Shown: piece after piece, positions 44,920 to 53,386 of the stretch
How the letters are laid out: the number at the start of each line of letters is the position of its first letter
Numbering within the stretch: the first letter of the stretch is position 1
Assembly: GCF_022763345.1 (NCBI RefSeq)
Contig: NZ_JALEGS010000048.1
Span: forward strand, 1 to 64,000
Direction of reading: 5' to 3'
From: Phaeodactylibacter sp.
GTDB lineage: Bacteria > Bacteroidota > Bacteroidia > Chitinophagales > Saprospiraceae
Length of the DNA: 64,000 bases
Notes under the pieces: generated by a model
What the model saw: the letters and a program-made list of their open reading frames with translations, nothing else
What the model was told of the DNA's origin: nothing
Database searches by the model: none
Program-made: the position numbers and the translations under genes

Positions 44920-46893
44920 CTATTCCAGCACTCTGATTTTCACTTCCACACGTCGATTGAGGGCTTTTGTGGTCTCGTCTTTGACCTCCCCTTTGCCCTC
45001 CATGTAGATATGGTCTACCTCCAGCCCGTTGTCCATGATGACCAATGCAATCTGCTTGGCGCGTTCTTCGGAGAGCCGGAGGTTGTAGTCGTCTGTACCG
45101 ATGTCATCGGAGAACCCGACGATTCGAATATCCTGAGCCTCTTTTTTCTGCAGCGGTTTCAGAAAAGCTAATAGTTTTTCACGTTCTTCTATTTCCATCT
45201 TGTCTTCATCAAAGGGGAAGAAAACGGTATGGGTGTACTCAACAAATTTCTTACGCGGCAGCGGCGGAGCTATGGCCTGAAGAGTGTCCTGCTCAATGGC
45301 CGGAGCAGCATCAGGTATATCAAATGTGGAATGGAGCAACAGCTCAATGGTGTAGAACTGACGGTTGTTCCATCGCGGTATGATAAAGGCATTTTCATAG
45401 GGGTGAAAAAACTTTTTGCTGACCGCCGTGAATAGCGTGTCGCCAGCGGGTACACAAAGGAAAAACCGCCCGTCCCGTCCAACCTGAATATCCTGACGCC
45501 CTTCAATGGAAACCGTAGCGCTCACCGTCATTTCCAAAGAACTATCGATCACCAGCCCTTCCACAAAGGTTATTGGATGGCTATAAAGCTGCGTATCCAG
45601 TCGAAAGCGGAAGATATCAAGCCCACCGGCGCTTTCCTCCGGCCGGTCCGAGGCGAAATAGCCCGTCTGCCCATCTGCAGTCAGGAAAAAACCCAGCTCC
45701 CGGAAGGCAGAATTCACCGGTGGGCCAAGATTAATAGGCACAGACCACTCACCATCGTTGTCCTTCCAGCTCATGAAGATATCTTGGTCGCCCATGCCCG
45801 GGTGGCCGTTGGAGGAAAAGTAAAGGGTCTGCCCGTCGTTCGTGATGAAGGGGGCTTCTTCGTCCAGTTTTGAATTGATGCCTGCTCCCAGGTTGACGGC
45901 CTCTCCCCAGGATCCGTCTGCCTGCCGCTCACAAACATAGAGGTCTGTCCCTCCCACCCCACCGGGGCGGTTACTGGCAAAATAGAGGGTCTGTCCATCG
46001 CAGCTGATCGCTGCCTGGGATTCCCATCCTCCGGAATTGGCAAAGCCTTCCAGAGGCGCCATGGCGGTGACCTCCCGGTTTTGGTCCATTTCCACTTGCC
46101 AGATATCACAGCCACCGAGCACGCCTTCCCTGCCGCATACGGTGTAAAACAAGACTCGCCCGTCCCGGACAAAGGTGCTCATGCCCTCGTCTTTTCTGGT
46201 GTTCAGGTCACGGACAGGACGCCCTCTTGACCATTGCCCATCCGCGAAATCGCTTTCATAGAGGTCTTCGTCCCCCTTATCCGTCTTGCGGGTGAAATAC
46301 AGCAGCTTCTGGTCATTGGTCAGAAAAGGGAAATAATCGTCCGCTTTGGTATTGACTTGCCCTCCAAGCGGCTCTACGGTAGTGATGTTGATAAATTTGA
46401 TGGAATCCAGTGAGACCTCGCAGGCACGAATATTACCGGGCAGCCGCCTAAGGTACTCCTCCTCCATTTCAAGCTCCCGCTCCGTATTCAGGCTAAAGGT
46501 ATCAACACCCCATGCCTGGAGGGCTTCATACTTAGAAAAGTATCCCAGCGCTTCCTCTGGTTTCCCAGCCTTGTAAAACGCTTCTCCGGCTTGGAAGTAC
46601 ATCGCCCGCGAAAAAAGGGAATCCTGGTCAAGAATCTGTTTGTACTCCTGTGCAGCACCTTCATAATCCCGCTGCACTTCCAGACAGAGCGCCAGGCCGC
46701 GTCTGGCAGCATTAAAATCGGGCTTTGCTTTTACTGCTTTCCTAAACAACCGAAGGGCCTGTTCCTCCTTCCCGGCCAGCAATGCTTCTTCCCCTGCTTT
46801 ATAATAATCCACCGCATCACCTGGGCTCACCACCTGAGCAGCAGTCGTAAAGAAACAGCAAATAAGGAACAGCCCGAAAAAGATACGTGCCAT
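44920..46893 (-). CDS. PorE-like T9SS envelope protein (TPR, PD40, OmpA)
   Basis: 657 aa with the domain order of PorE, the T9SS peptidoglycan-linked component known from Porphyromonas: signal peptide, TPR repeats (residues about 25-130), a PD40-type beta-propeller (FASNRPGGVGGTDLYVC, SSNGHPGMGDQDIFMSW), a carboxypeptidase-regulatory-like domain, and a C-terminal OmpA peptidoglycan-binding domain (RIVGFSDDIGTDDYNLRLSE). It may link the T9SS ring to the cell wall; a paralogous non-T9SS OmpA protein is the alternative. Confidence 0.75.
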   Translation of the reverse strand: MARIFFGLFLICCFFTTAAQVVSPGDAVDYYKAGEEALLAGKEEQALRLFRKAVKAKPDFNAARRGLALCLEVQRDYEGAAQEYKQILDQDSLFSRAMYFQAGEAFYKAGKPEEALGYFSKYEALQAWGVDTFSLNTERELEMEEEYLRRLPGNIRACEVSLDSIKFINITTVEPLGGQVNTKADDYFPFLTNDQKLLYFTRKTDKGDEDLYESDFADGQWSRGRPVRDLNTRKDEGMSTFVRDGRVLFYTVCGREGVLGGCDIWQVEMDQNREVTAMAPLEGFANSGGWESQAAISCDGQTLYFASNRPGGVGGTDLYVCERQADGSWGEAVNLGAGINSKLDEEAPFITNDGQTLYFSSNGHPGMGDQDIFMSWKDNDGEWSVPINLGPPVNSAFRELGFFLTADGQTGYFASDRPEESAGGLDIFRFRLDTQLYSHPITFVEGLVIDSSLEMTVSATVSIEGRQDIQVGRDGRFFLCVPAGDTLFTAVSKKFFHPYENAFIIPRWNNRQFYTIELLLHSTFDIPDAAPAIEQDTLQAIAPPLPRKKFVEYTHTVFFPFDEDKMEIEEREKLLAFLKPLQKKEAQDIRIVGFSDDIGTDDYNLRLSEERAKQIALVIMDNGLEVDHIYMEGKGEVKDETTKALNRRVEVKIRVLE

Positions 46894-46944
46894 TGGGAGT
46901 CAGTTTTTGGAATAGTACAGCAGGCCTCACTGCTTAAATCAGCC

Positions 46945-46977
46945 CAAAACTAATAGATTTTTTTATAATATTTTCAA
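46945..46977 (-). promoter_or_regulatory. -33/-7 promoter for the PorE-like gene
   Basis: Minus strand TTG at 46975-46977, 22 bases, then TAGTTTTG (perfect -7) at 46945-46952, about 50 bases before the start. Confidence 0.6.
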
Positions 46978-47069
46978 TCTATAGCTGGTAAAACAAACCC
47001 TTTCCCGACTTCGTTTTCCATTACAGACATTGCATTATCAACGGTCTGTGCCACACAAAACCAACCAAC

Positions 47070-47930
47070 ATGCGAATTACTTTTTTCTTCCTGCTCCTTC
47101 TGCTACAGCAAACGCTGGCCTTTGCCCAGACGGTAGACCTGCCCCTTAAAAGCCCGGCTGCCAGTGCTGCGCTCACCATTGGGTATACCCAAATTTCTGT
47201 AGACTACAGTGCCCCTTCTGTGCTCGACCGTGAAATATGGGGCCAACTTGTGCCTTATGACACTCTCTGGCGAGCCGGCGCCAATGCGGCAACCACGGTG
47301 GCGTTCAGTACAGATGTAAAGATTAATGGACAACCACTAAAAGCTGGCAAGTATGCTTTGCTGGTCCTTCCCAGAAAAGACACCACCTGGACTGTCATTT
47401 TCAACGGGAATACGTCATTGCGTGGCACCAATGACTACCAACGTGAACAAGATGCGCTTAGGGTGGACATCCGGCCTAAGTTTGCACGTACCCGCCATCA
47501 GGAAATGCTGCAGTACGAGATCGTCCGGCAGAATATTGAAAACGGCTACATGCTACTTAGCTGGGAAAAGCTCCGGCTCTACCTGCCGATCAAGGTGGAA
47601 ACTATGGACCGTGCCATCGCAGAAATAGAAGAAGCCCTGGCTGCCACGCCGGATGAAGGGGAATGGGAAGTTTATCTTCAGGCTGCGGATTTTCTTTTTT
47701 GGTCAGGGGCTGTAAATCCAGCTCAGACTTACGCCCAAAAATCAATTGATCATAAGCCTACAGCACAAGGCTACTGGCTACTGGCTCTCATCAATGGTAA
47801 ACAGGAAGCTTATCAGTCTGCCTTGGAAGCAACATCCGAAGCCCTGAAGCTGGCGGAAGACGACTTCAAAACCCGATACGGGAAAACGGTCCAGGCAAAA
47901 CAGACGGCCTGGAAGGAAGAGCGCCAGTGA
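47070..47930 (+). CDS. DUF2911 exported protein with TPR-like C-terminus
   Basis: 286 aa with signal peptide ending LAFAQ. The DUF2911 domain is clear: YTQISVDYSAPSVLDREIWG, VPYDTLWRAGANAATTVAFS, GKYALLVLP. The C-terminal third (EVYLQAADFLFWSGAVNPAQ) looks like helical TPR repeats. Function of DUF2911 is unknown; often found in predicted periplasmic proteins of Bacteroidota. Convergent with the beta-barrel gene. Confidence 0.85.
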   Translation: MRITFFFLLLLLQQTLAFAQTVDLPLKSPAASAALTIGYTQISVDYSAPSVLDREIWGQLVPYDTLWRAGANAATTVAFSTDVKINGQPLKAGKYALLVLPRKDTTWTVIFNGNTSLRGTNDYQREQDALRVDIRPKFARTRHQEMLQYEIVRQNIENGYMLLSWEKLRLYLPIKVETMDRAIAEIEEALAATPDEGEWEVYLQAADFLFWSGAVNPAQTYAQKSIDHKPTAQGYWLLALINGKQEAYQSALEATSEALKLAEDDFKTRYGKTVQAKQTAWKEERQ

Positions 47931-47935
47931 AGCTG

Positions 47936-48607
47936 TCAGAAAAGGACGTACCCAATATTTAAGTACAGCATGCCTGTGGCTCTGATATCAGCTACGGTGA
48001 GTGCATAATCCGGGTCATAAGCACCACTAAAGATGCTCGTTCGCCTTAGAGAAGCATATTCAGGTATATTGCTGAAGGAATTGTCTTGCCCGGATAGGCC
48101 CAGCCCCATGCCCAACTCAAATAACAGGCGCTCGTTAAAGCTATAGTCAAACAGCCCCACGTTAAGGAAGGCTGATAATTTTCGGCTATCCACAGAGTAA
48201 TTGACCAATCGATTATAGGAGAGCTCGTTTGGTGGAGCAATAAAAAACTCGCCATCTATGTCCATTGATACCTGACGATATACCAGCAAAAATTCCAAAA
48301 AATACCGGTTACGCTTTTCCTGGTAATAGAAGCGGACGGCTGGCCGTAGCCGAAAGCCACTTTTGTCGCCAGTCCTCAGTCCATTCACCTGATCGTCAAG
48401 ATTAAGGATCAGGCCCGCCTCCATCTGCCCGTACCAGGGACCACTGATCTGAAACTCTCCGGCCAAATTAAAGGAAGGCAAAACGGGATCGGCCAGGCTA
48501 AGTGCGCCGAGTTTGACGGTCAACTTAGGAGACGAAGCTACGGGCTGGGCCCTTAGAATACCAGTAATACCAAGGAGCAACAGTACAATCGCTGCAAAAT
48601 GCTTCAT
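47936..48607 (-). CDS. Outer-membrane beta-barrel-like protein
   Basis: 223 aa with signal peptide (LLLGITGILRAQP). The rest is a series of amphipathic beta-strands (GQMEAGLILNLDD, FRLRPAVRFYYQEK, ELGMGLGLSGQD) ending YLNIGYVLF with a terminal Phe, as in small barrels. No specific family assigned. Start codon follows directly on the stop of the LVIVD gene, so the two are translationally linked. Confidence 0.68.
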   Translation of the reverse strand: MKHFAAIVLLLLGITGILRAQPVASSPKLTVKLGALSLADPVLPSFNLAGEFQISGPWYGQMEAGLILNLDDQVNGLRTGDKSGFRLRPAVRFYYQEKRNRYFLEFLLVYRQVSMDIDGEFFIAPPNELSYNRLVNYSVDSRKLSAFLNVGLFDYSFNERLLFELGMGLGLSGQDNSFSNIPEYASLRRTSIFSGAYDPDYALTVADIRATGMLYLNIGYVLF

Positions 48608-49372
48608 CTAAGCGCCTATTGTTATTTCAGAAATCACCTGAATGTTATTGATGTCGGTGTAGTCTAATTGAAGGAGGGCATCTGGCCCGACGACCAGCAA
48701 AGTCCCTCCAAGAGGGATGACATCGATGGCATTAATATCATTCAGGTAGCGGATTTCCTGGGGTGATTCCGGGTCATCAAGGTTGAAAACACGGAGTCCG
48801 TTCGCCCCTTCACATACAAAAAGGACATTCCCGTCCAGCCCTAGTCCGTAGGGGCCATCCAGGGAAAGGGAGTTGACCAGATTGGGGCTTTCGATATTGC
48901 TGATGTCAATCACATCCAGCGTATTGGCTGCGCCAGCAGCTGCCTCCCGGCATTCGGATACACGCAGGGTTACGTAAGCGTAATTTTGGTTGGCTACTAC
49001 CGGGTCGCAACTGACTACGTGCTGGTATTCAGACACATAAGCCGGCAGTCCATTGTCGCTTACCCGATAGATATACATCCCATTTTGGGTTCCCAGCAGC
49101 AAGTGGTCCTTGAGCGGGAAGATGGTCTCAACGCCCTGGGTAACGACCGTCTCGTCTATCTTTTCGGGCGCTTCCGGGGCACTGATATCAAAAGTAGCCA
49201 AAGTCGTATTGTCTACTGTGTACAGGTAATCGCCAATAATGGTAAAACGGGCCAGTGAACCGCCCACGCCTGTACCGCTGGAAGCAGCCGCACTAATATC
49301 GGCGCTATCCTCTGCGCAGCTCAGGACAAAGAAGGCAAGTAAGGGAAGGATAAAAGTGGATATCTTAGTCAT
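48608..49372 (-). CDS. LVIVD-repeat lipoprotein
   Basis: 254 aa from Met at 49372 (MTKISTFILPLLAFFVLSC, lipobox LSC). Repeated beta-propeller blades of the form LARFTIIGDYLYTVD, TLATFDISAPEAPEKID, TLDVIDISNIESPNLVN and GLRVFNLDDPESPQEI fit the LVIVD family. Surface-exposed propellers of this type usually bind proteins or glycans. Middle gene of a three-gene operon; an upstream extension of 32 codons lacks a signal sequence. Confidence 0.82.
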   Translation of the reverse strand: MTKISTFILPLLAFFVLSCAEDSADISAAASSGTGVGGSLARFTIIGDYLYTVDNTTLATFDISAPEAPEKIDETVVTQGVETIFPLKDHLLLGTQNGMYIYRVSDNGLPAYVSEYQHVVSCDPVVANQNYAYVTLRVSECREAAAGAANTLDVIDISNIESPNLVNSLSLDGPYGLGLDGNVLFVCEGANGLRVFNLDDPESPQEIRYLNDINAIDVIPLGGTLLVVGPDALLQLDYTDINNIQVISEITIGA

Positions 49373-49392
49373 GATAGCATTCAGTTTAGAGG

Positions 49393-49923
49393 TTAGCGCC
49401 AGCATTCCGGCGATTGGAGGGTCTTTTCGGTCCAGCCCACGATGGTACCGAGGGCAGGGTCCGGGCATTCAAAGAAACCAAAATAGCCTTGGGGCAGGGT
49501 TGCGCCGCTCTGCGGGAAAGCCCCTTCCACCCGGCTCACCAGCTCCACGTTGTTGATGTCACTGATATTGAGGACCACCAAATCGGCAAGGTTGTTGGCA
49601 TACAACAGATTACCCTTGATGGAAATATCAGAGTTGCCCTGAATGCTGATGAAAGCAATGCGCTCCGGTTCTGCCGGGTTGTGGTTATCGATGATATGGA
49701 TGCCTTTCTGAGCTTCCCCTACGAAGATGAGGCTGTCTTTGTAGTAAATTTTGTTGAGCTCAATGATGGGCTGAGGGGGTTGGCTCTCAATGATCTTCCA
49801 GTCGCCATCAGAATAGACAGGCGCCAGCCCGACCGTTTCTTCCGGAATCTCTACCGGCTCCGTGTAACAGCCAGCTAAAAACGTTACGGCCAGCAGCAAG
49901 CCGGCCCAATGAGTGATTTTCAT
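49393..49923 (-). CDS. LVIVD-type lipoprotein (short)
   Basis: 176 aa with lipobox LAGC. Contains about two LVIVD-like blades (KGIHIIDNHNPAEPERI, LVVLNISDINNVELVS), so shorter than a complete propeller; it could complete the neighbour's fold or be a smaller partner. First gene of the operon with the longer LVIVD lipoprotein (20 bases downstream) and the beta-barrel. Confidence 0.78.
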   Translation of the reverse strand: MKITHWAGLLLAVTFLAGCYTEPVEIPEETVGLAPVYSDGDWKIIESQPPQPIIELNKIYYKDSLIFVGEAQKGIHIIDNHNPAEPERIAFISIQGNSDISIKGNLLYANNLADLVVLNISDINNVELVSRVEGAFPQSGATLPQGYFGFFECPDPALGTIVGWTEKTLQSPECWR

Positions 49924-50022
49924 GGCAAAGCGTTTGATTGCCCAACTAAAACGAAAGGCTTTCGAAAAACGCGGCTTTGGCTATGGATTTATGTATTTTT
50001 ACTGAACACTTAAAGCTACGCC

Positions 50023-50598
50023 ATGGAAGCAGAGCCCCTTAAAGACTTTTCGTTAGAAGCTTATTTGTCTTTAGAGCAGGAATCCGGGATAAAGTATGAG
50101 TACCACGATGGGACTGTAGTCGCTATGGCAGGCGGCACCATTGAACACGGATTGATTAGCGGCAATATTTTTGGCGAACTCAAATTGGGACTCCGCGGTC
50201 ATCAAAAGTCCTGCAGAGCCATCAATGGCGAGGTCAAACTTCACATTGCCAGTTTCAATAAATATTTATATCCGGATGCCATGGTCATTTGCGGACCACT
50301 GCAGCGTGCACCGCAACATCAAGATGCCATTATTAACCCAACCATTATTGTGGAAGTCCTGTCTGCATCCACAGAGCGCTATGACCGGGGGGATAAATTC
50401 TTCTTCTACCGCCAAATCCCCACCTTGAAGGCTTACATTCTCATCGACCAGTATTCACCAAGCATCGAAACCTATAACCGCATCGGCGACCTTTGGAAAA
50501 TTACCCGGACTACCGGATTGGACAAAACCCTCGCTATTGAGGCCCTAAACATTGAAATCCCATTGTCAGCTGTTTATGAGGGGGTGGTGTGGGGATAG
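50023..50598 (+). CDS. Uma2-family (DUF820) PD-(D/E)XK nuclease-like protein
   Basis: 191 aa. The Uma2/DUF820 pattern is complete: YEYHDGTVVAMAGGT, YLYPDAMVICG with the Asp of the PD motif, IIVEVLSASTERYDRGDKF with the Glu, and LKAYILIDQ. The fold is that of restriction-type nucleases but the natural role of Uma2 proteins is unknown. Common in Cyanobacteria and Saprospirales, often in many copies. TATTTTTA is found 22 bases upstream. Confidence 0.85.
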   Translation: MEAEPLKDFSLEAYLSLEQESGIKYEYHDGTVVAMAGGTIEHGLISGNIFGELKLGLRGHQKSCRAINGEVKLHIASFNKYLYPDAMVICGPLQRAPQHQDAIINPTIIVEVLSASTERYDRGDKFFFYRQIPTLKAYILIDQYSPSIETYNRIGDLWKITRTTGLDKTLAIEALNIEIPLSAVYEGVVWG

Positions 50599-50633
50599 CC
50601 GTGGGCATTCGGCTTAGGTACTGACTTTGACAT

Positions 50634-50687
50634 AAAGCACACCGGGTGAATGCCCCGGCGATGGCTTGTCTTAGTTCACCCGGTGAG
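50634..50687. repeat. 54-bp direct repeat, copy 1 (palindromic ends)
   Basis: Contains CACCGGGTGAA (50640-50650) and its exact complement TTCACCCGGTG (50675-50685) around a GC-rich 24-base loop. A copy with 52 of 54 bases identical lies at 52935-52988. It sits just downstream of the leftward T9SS gene at 50776, where it may also stop transcription. Confidence 0.8.
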
Positions 50688-50775
50688 CTTTGTTCCTTGT
50701 CGATTATACTTTAACCTTGAACACTTTAACCTTTACCCTTCTCCGACCGACGAAGCAAGCTTGACGCAAAGTCGG

Positions 50776-52338
50776 TTACTTAACCACCACCCGTTCCACC
50801 CAAGCCTGCCCCTCCACTTCCACGCGCAGGGCATACACGCCTGGCAGCAACTCCGGCAACAGTAGTGGTACTTCTGGTGCAGATGGTTTTGTTACTGCCC
50901 ATACCGCCTGCCCCTGCATATTGTAGAGCGTGAATTGCCCGGTGCCCGTGGGCGCTCCGCCCGGCCAGGTGACGGTGAGGTGGCGGGAGGCAGGGTTGGG
51001 GAAGATGGAGAGCTCAGACTGCGCCGGAGGCGGCAAAAGCTGCCCGGCATGCACCAGGTACTCACAGGAATCCTGCCCGATGCAGCCTTCTGAGTTGGTG
51101 CGGACGAGCCAGCAACTGCGATCACCATCGCCTGTTGCATAACCGCCTGTGACTAAATCACCATTGGGTAATTCCGCAAAGCGCCCGAAGCTACCCGAGG
51201 TATAAAAGTTGAAATCTTCAAACAGGGGCAAGTACGAACGGGACCATAAAGTATCTCCCTCGGGGGTAAACTTGAATAGCCAGCCGGCAGTGACGTCCTC
51301 TCCCTGTATCTTAGTGTAATGGTCCCCTGAGCCAACAATATTGCCATCAGAAACCACTTTGAGTTCCCGGAATTCATTGCCGATGATCTGCCGGAAGGGC
51401 TTAAAAATAGTCCTCACCCAGGTGGTTTGATAATTACTGTCTAACCGGGCAATAGTTGGTTGTAAAATACGGTTGCCATTTTCATCTTCTCCTTGGTACT
51501 GGTCACCATAGGTAATGATGTCTCCGTTCTCAAGGACAGTCAGCTCGCGTAACCAGCCCATTTCCGGATTGATGGGAGATTCCCAGCTTTCTAATACTTC
51601 TCCATCTGATACCCGTACTTTGGTAATGACATTTACGCCCCCAGTAACACCTTCAATATCTCGCCCAATACCCAAGACAAGAACGGAGTCCCCCTGCATA
51701 GCACCGTCTTCCAGGAATTCCGCTACATTTTCCTGCCCATAGTATTTCAGCCACACTGTTTCTCCAGTAGAATTAATACGCCTTATGTAGGGCTCTCCAT
51801 ATTCATCAAGGGTAACAGCCGTACCGTACAGCAGATATCCATCCTCTACCTCCACCGGAGCCAGGCAATAAAAATTACTCTGATTGGTACTGTCTTCGTA
51901 CTCATAGCGGAATTCTTCCTGCAACTCGCTATCCAGCTTGACCGCTACTTTATTACTCCGGGAGGATACTACTGTAAACAGATAGCCCTCGTCTGAAGTA
52001 GGCAGTATTTGTCCATACCACCAAGTGATCCCGAAATTGCTGAACTCCGGATCAAGCGTATCTACATTTACAGTATCCGTAAACAACATACCGTTGAGTA
52101 AGATCCCACTCAAGCTATACTTTGCTACTAAAGCTCCTTGCTTTTTAAACGCAGAATTGCCGATTCGATCTTTGGCAAGCCCAAGGCAAATTATATTTTC
52201 CTCTACTAAAGAAATATCATAAAATCTATTGTCAATAAATTCTAAATCCTGAGCTATATTAAATGGCTGCGAGAGCAAAGGAGCAATTGAAAACACACTA
52301 GATATGATTACCAGAAATAATTTAAATTGATTTTTCAT
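50776..52338 (-). CDS. T9SS-secreted surface protein, paralog A
   Basis: 520 aa. Signal peptide in the first 25 residues, ending APLLSQP. The body is a repetitive beta-rich domain with lines such as EEFRYEYEDS and LRELTVLENGDIITYGD, typical of the 'narrated' propeller-like proteins of Saprospirales, ending in a Cys-containing stretch (GCIGQDSCEYLV). A type A sorting domain starts at LSIFPNPASRHLTVTWPGG and runs to the C-terminus. A paralog (B) lies at 55.5-57 kb with the same ending GCLDTMFC. Between two copies of a 54-bp direct repeat. Confidence 0.85.
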   Translation of the reverse strand: MKNQFKLFLVIISSVFSIAPLLSQPFNIAQDLEFIDNRFYDISLVEENIICLGLAKDRIGNSAFKKQGALVAKYSLSGILLNGMLFTDTVNVDTLDPEFSNFGITWWYGQILPTSDEGYLFTVVSSRSNKVAVKLDSELQEEFRYEYEDSTNQSNFYCLAPVEVEDGYLLYGTAVTLDEYGEPYIRRINSTGETVWLKYYGQENVAEFLEDGAMQGDSVLVLGIGRDIEGVTGGVNVITKVRVSDGEVLESWESPINPEMGWLRELTVLENGDIITYGDQYQGEDENGNRILQPTIARLDSNYQTTWVRTIFKPFRQIIGNEFRELKVVSDGNIVGSGDHYTKIQGEDVTAGWLFKFTPEGDTLWSRSYLPLFEDFNFYTSGSFGRFAELPNGDLVTGGYATGDGDRSCWLVRTNSEGCIGQDSCEYLVHAGQLLPPPAQSELSIFPNPASRHLTVTWPGGAPTGTGQFTLYNMQGQAVWAVTKPSAPEVPLLLPELLPGVYALRVEVEGQAWVERVVVK

Positions 52339-52439
52339 AACCTTTTTTATACTTGATTTAAACTCCTTTTGAAGTATTCCAAAAGACGGTACAAGCCCGC
52401 TTTGTTTTCAAAGTCAGGCTTCTATTCAATAACAAAGGT

Positions 52440-52748
52440 TTACTGAATGACTAACAATTGGCGGACCAAAACTTTGTTGTCGGGGGAATAGACCATAACG
52501 ATATACACCCCTTGTACCCCTGGCAGGCGGACTTCAGAACGCTGCCCCACCAGCGTGCTTTGAAGGATTTGCCGCCCCTGCATATCGTAGAGCTCCAGCT
52601 GCCCGGTTGTCAAGTGATCCGGCAGCACCACCGTGAGTATTTCTTTAGCCGAATTGGGGAAAATGCGTAGCTCTGCCGCCGGTTTCCCCTTTTTAGTCTT
52701 CTCAATAGAGAGGTTTAAAGTTTGCATATAGGTTCGCAGATTCTGCAC
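52440..52748 (-). pseudogene. Orphan T9SS sorting domain
   Basis: 102 aa, almost nothing but a type A sorting domain: LRIFPNSAKEILTVVLP (NP changed to NS) through GVQGVYIVMVYSPDNK and VLVRQLLVIQ. It is preceded by a 28-residue leader without signal peptide, so a product could not be exported by Sec and is useless on its own. Best read as the tail of a deleted cargo gene, lying just upstream of paralog A. A real small protein cannot be excluded. Confidence 0.65.
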
Positions 52749-53386
52749 TGATAATTCAGATAAATAGGTAAGCGCTTAACCCCAGCTGTGAATGAATAAT
52801 ACATGAGGCCCGTTTTTTAGCGGTTAGTGAATAATTGGTAAGATACGGAATTGGGTGGAGAAAACAATGTTGGGCTCCTGCCCAGTGATCGCTCTTCGCC
52901 GGGCGCTCTCCTTTCGCCCGGCGTACTACTTCGAAAAGCGCACCGGGTGAATGCCCCGGCGATGGCTTGTCTTAGTACACCCGGTGAGGATTTTAACCAT
53001 GGCATTAATTATCCGCTATGGTTTACAAACGATGATGGGCACTTCGCCGGGCGCTCTCTCCGTCCGACGTAGTTTGAAAACGAAGTCGGTCCTTTCGCCC
53101 GGCGTACTACCCCTTCGAAAAGCACACCGGGTGAGGCTTGATCAGGTATTGCTTTGGCACTCTGTCCGCGTTTTCTTTCTGCAGCCTGCCTGATCCTGGT
53201 AAAAACCGGGAGAAAGCTCCCCGGCAGGAGCAAAGCTTCGATCGGCGAAGCAAGCTTAGACGCCGGGTCGGGAAAACCCAAACACGCTCTGCCCACCGAA
53301 GCTTCAGGCGAAGGAGGGGAAAAGCCATAACACCAAACCGCCTGCAACCGCAGAGAAAACCTTAGCGCCTAACCCCCAGCCACACC
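52749..53386. repeat. Mosaic of REP-like palindromic modules
   Basis: 638 bases without a gene. Modules: CGCCGGGCG/CGCCCGGCG hairpins at 52897-52923 and 53045-53104 (the second with a 43-base insert holding CCGAC/GTCGG), each followed by GTACTAC and TTCGAAAAGC; the 54-bp repeat copy 2 at 52935-52988; a partial third copy at 53114-53134; and CGAAGCAAGCTT near 53242, shared with 50750. Lies between the M1 peptidase stop and the orphan sorting domain. Confidence 0.7.
52935..52988. repeat. 54-bp direct repeat, copy 2
   Basis: Differs from copy 1 at 50634 by two bases and is offset by 2301 bp in the same orientation. Flanking sequence diverges immediately on both sides. Between the copies lie paralog A and the orphan sorting domain. 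Confidence 0.8.

Noticed and set aside
52860..53290. CRISPR array
   Set aside because: Repeats are few, palindromic, unevenly spaced and without unique spacers of constant length; no cas genes nearby.
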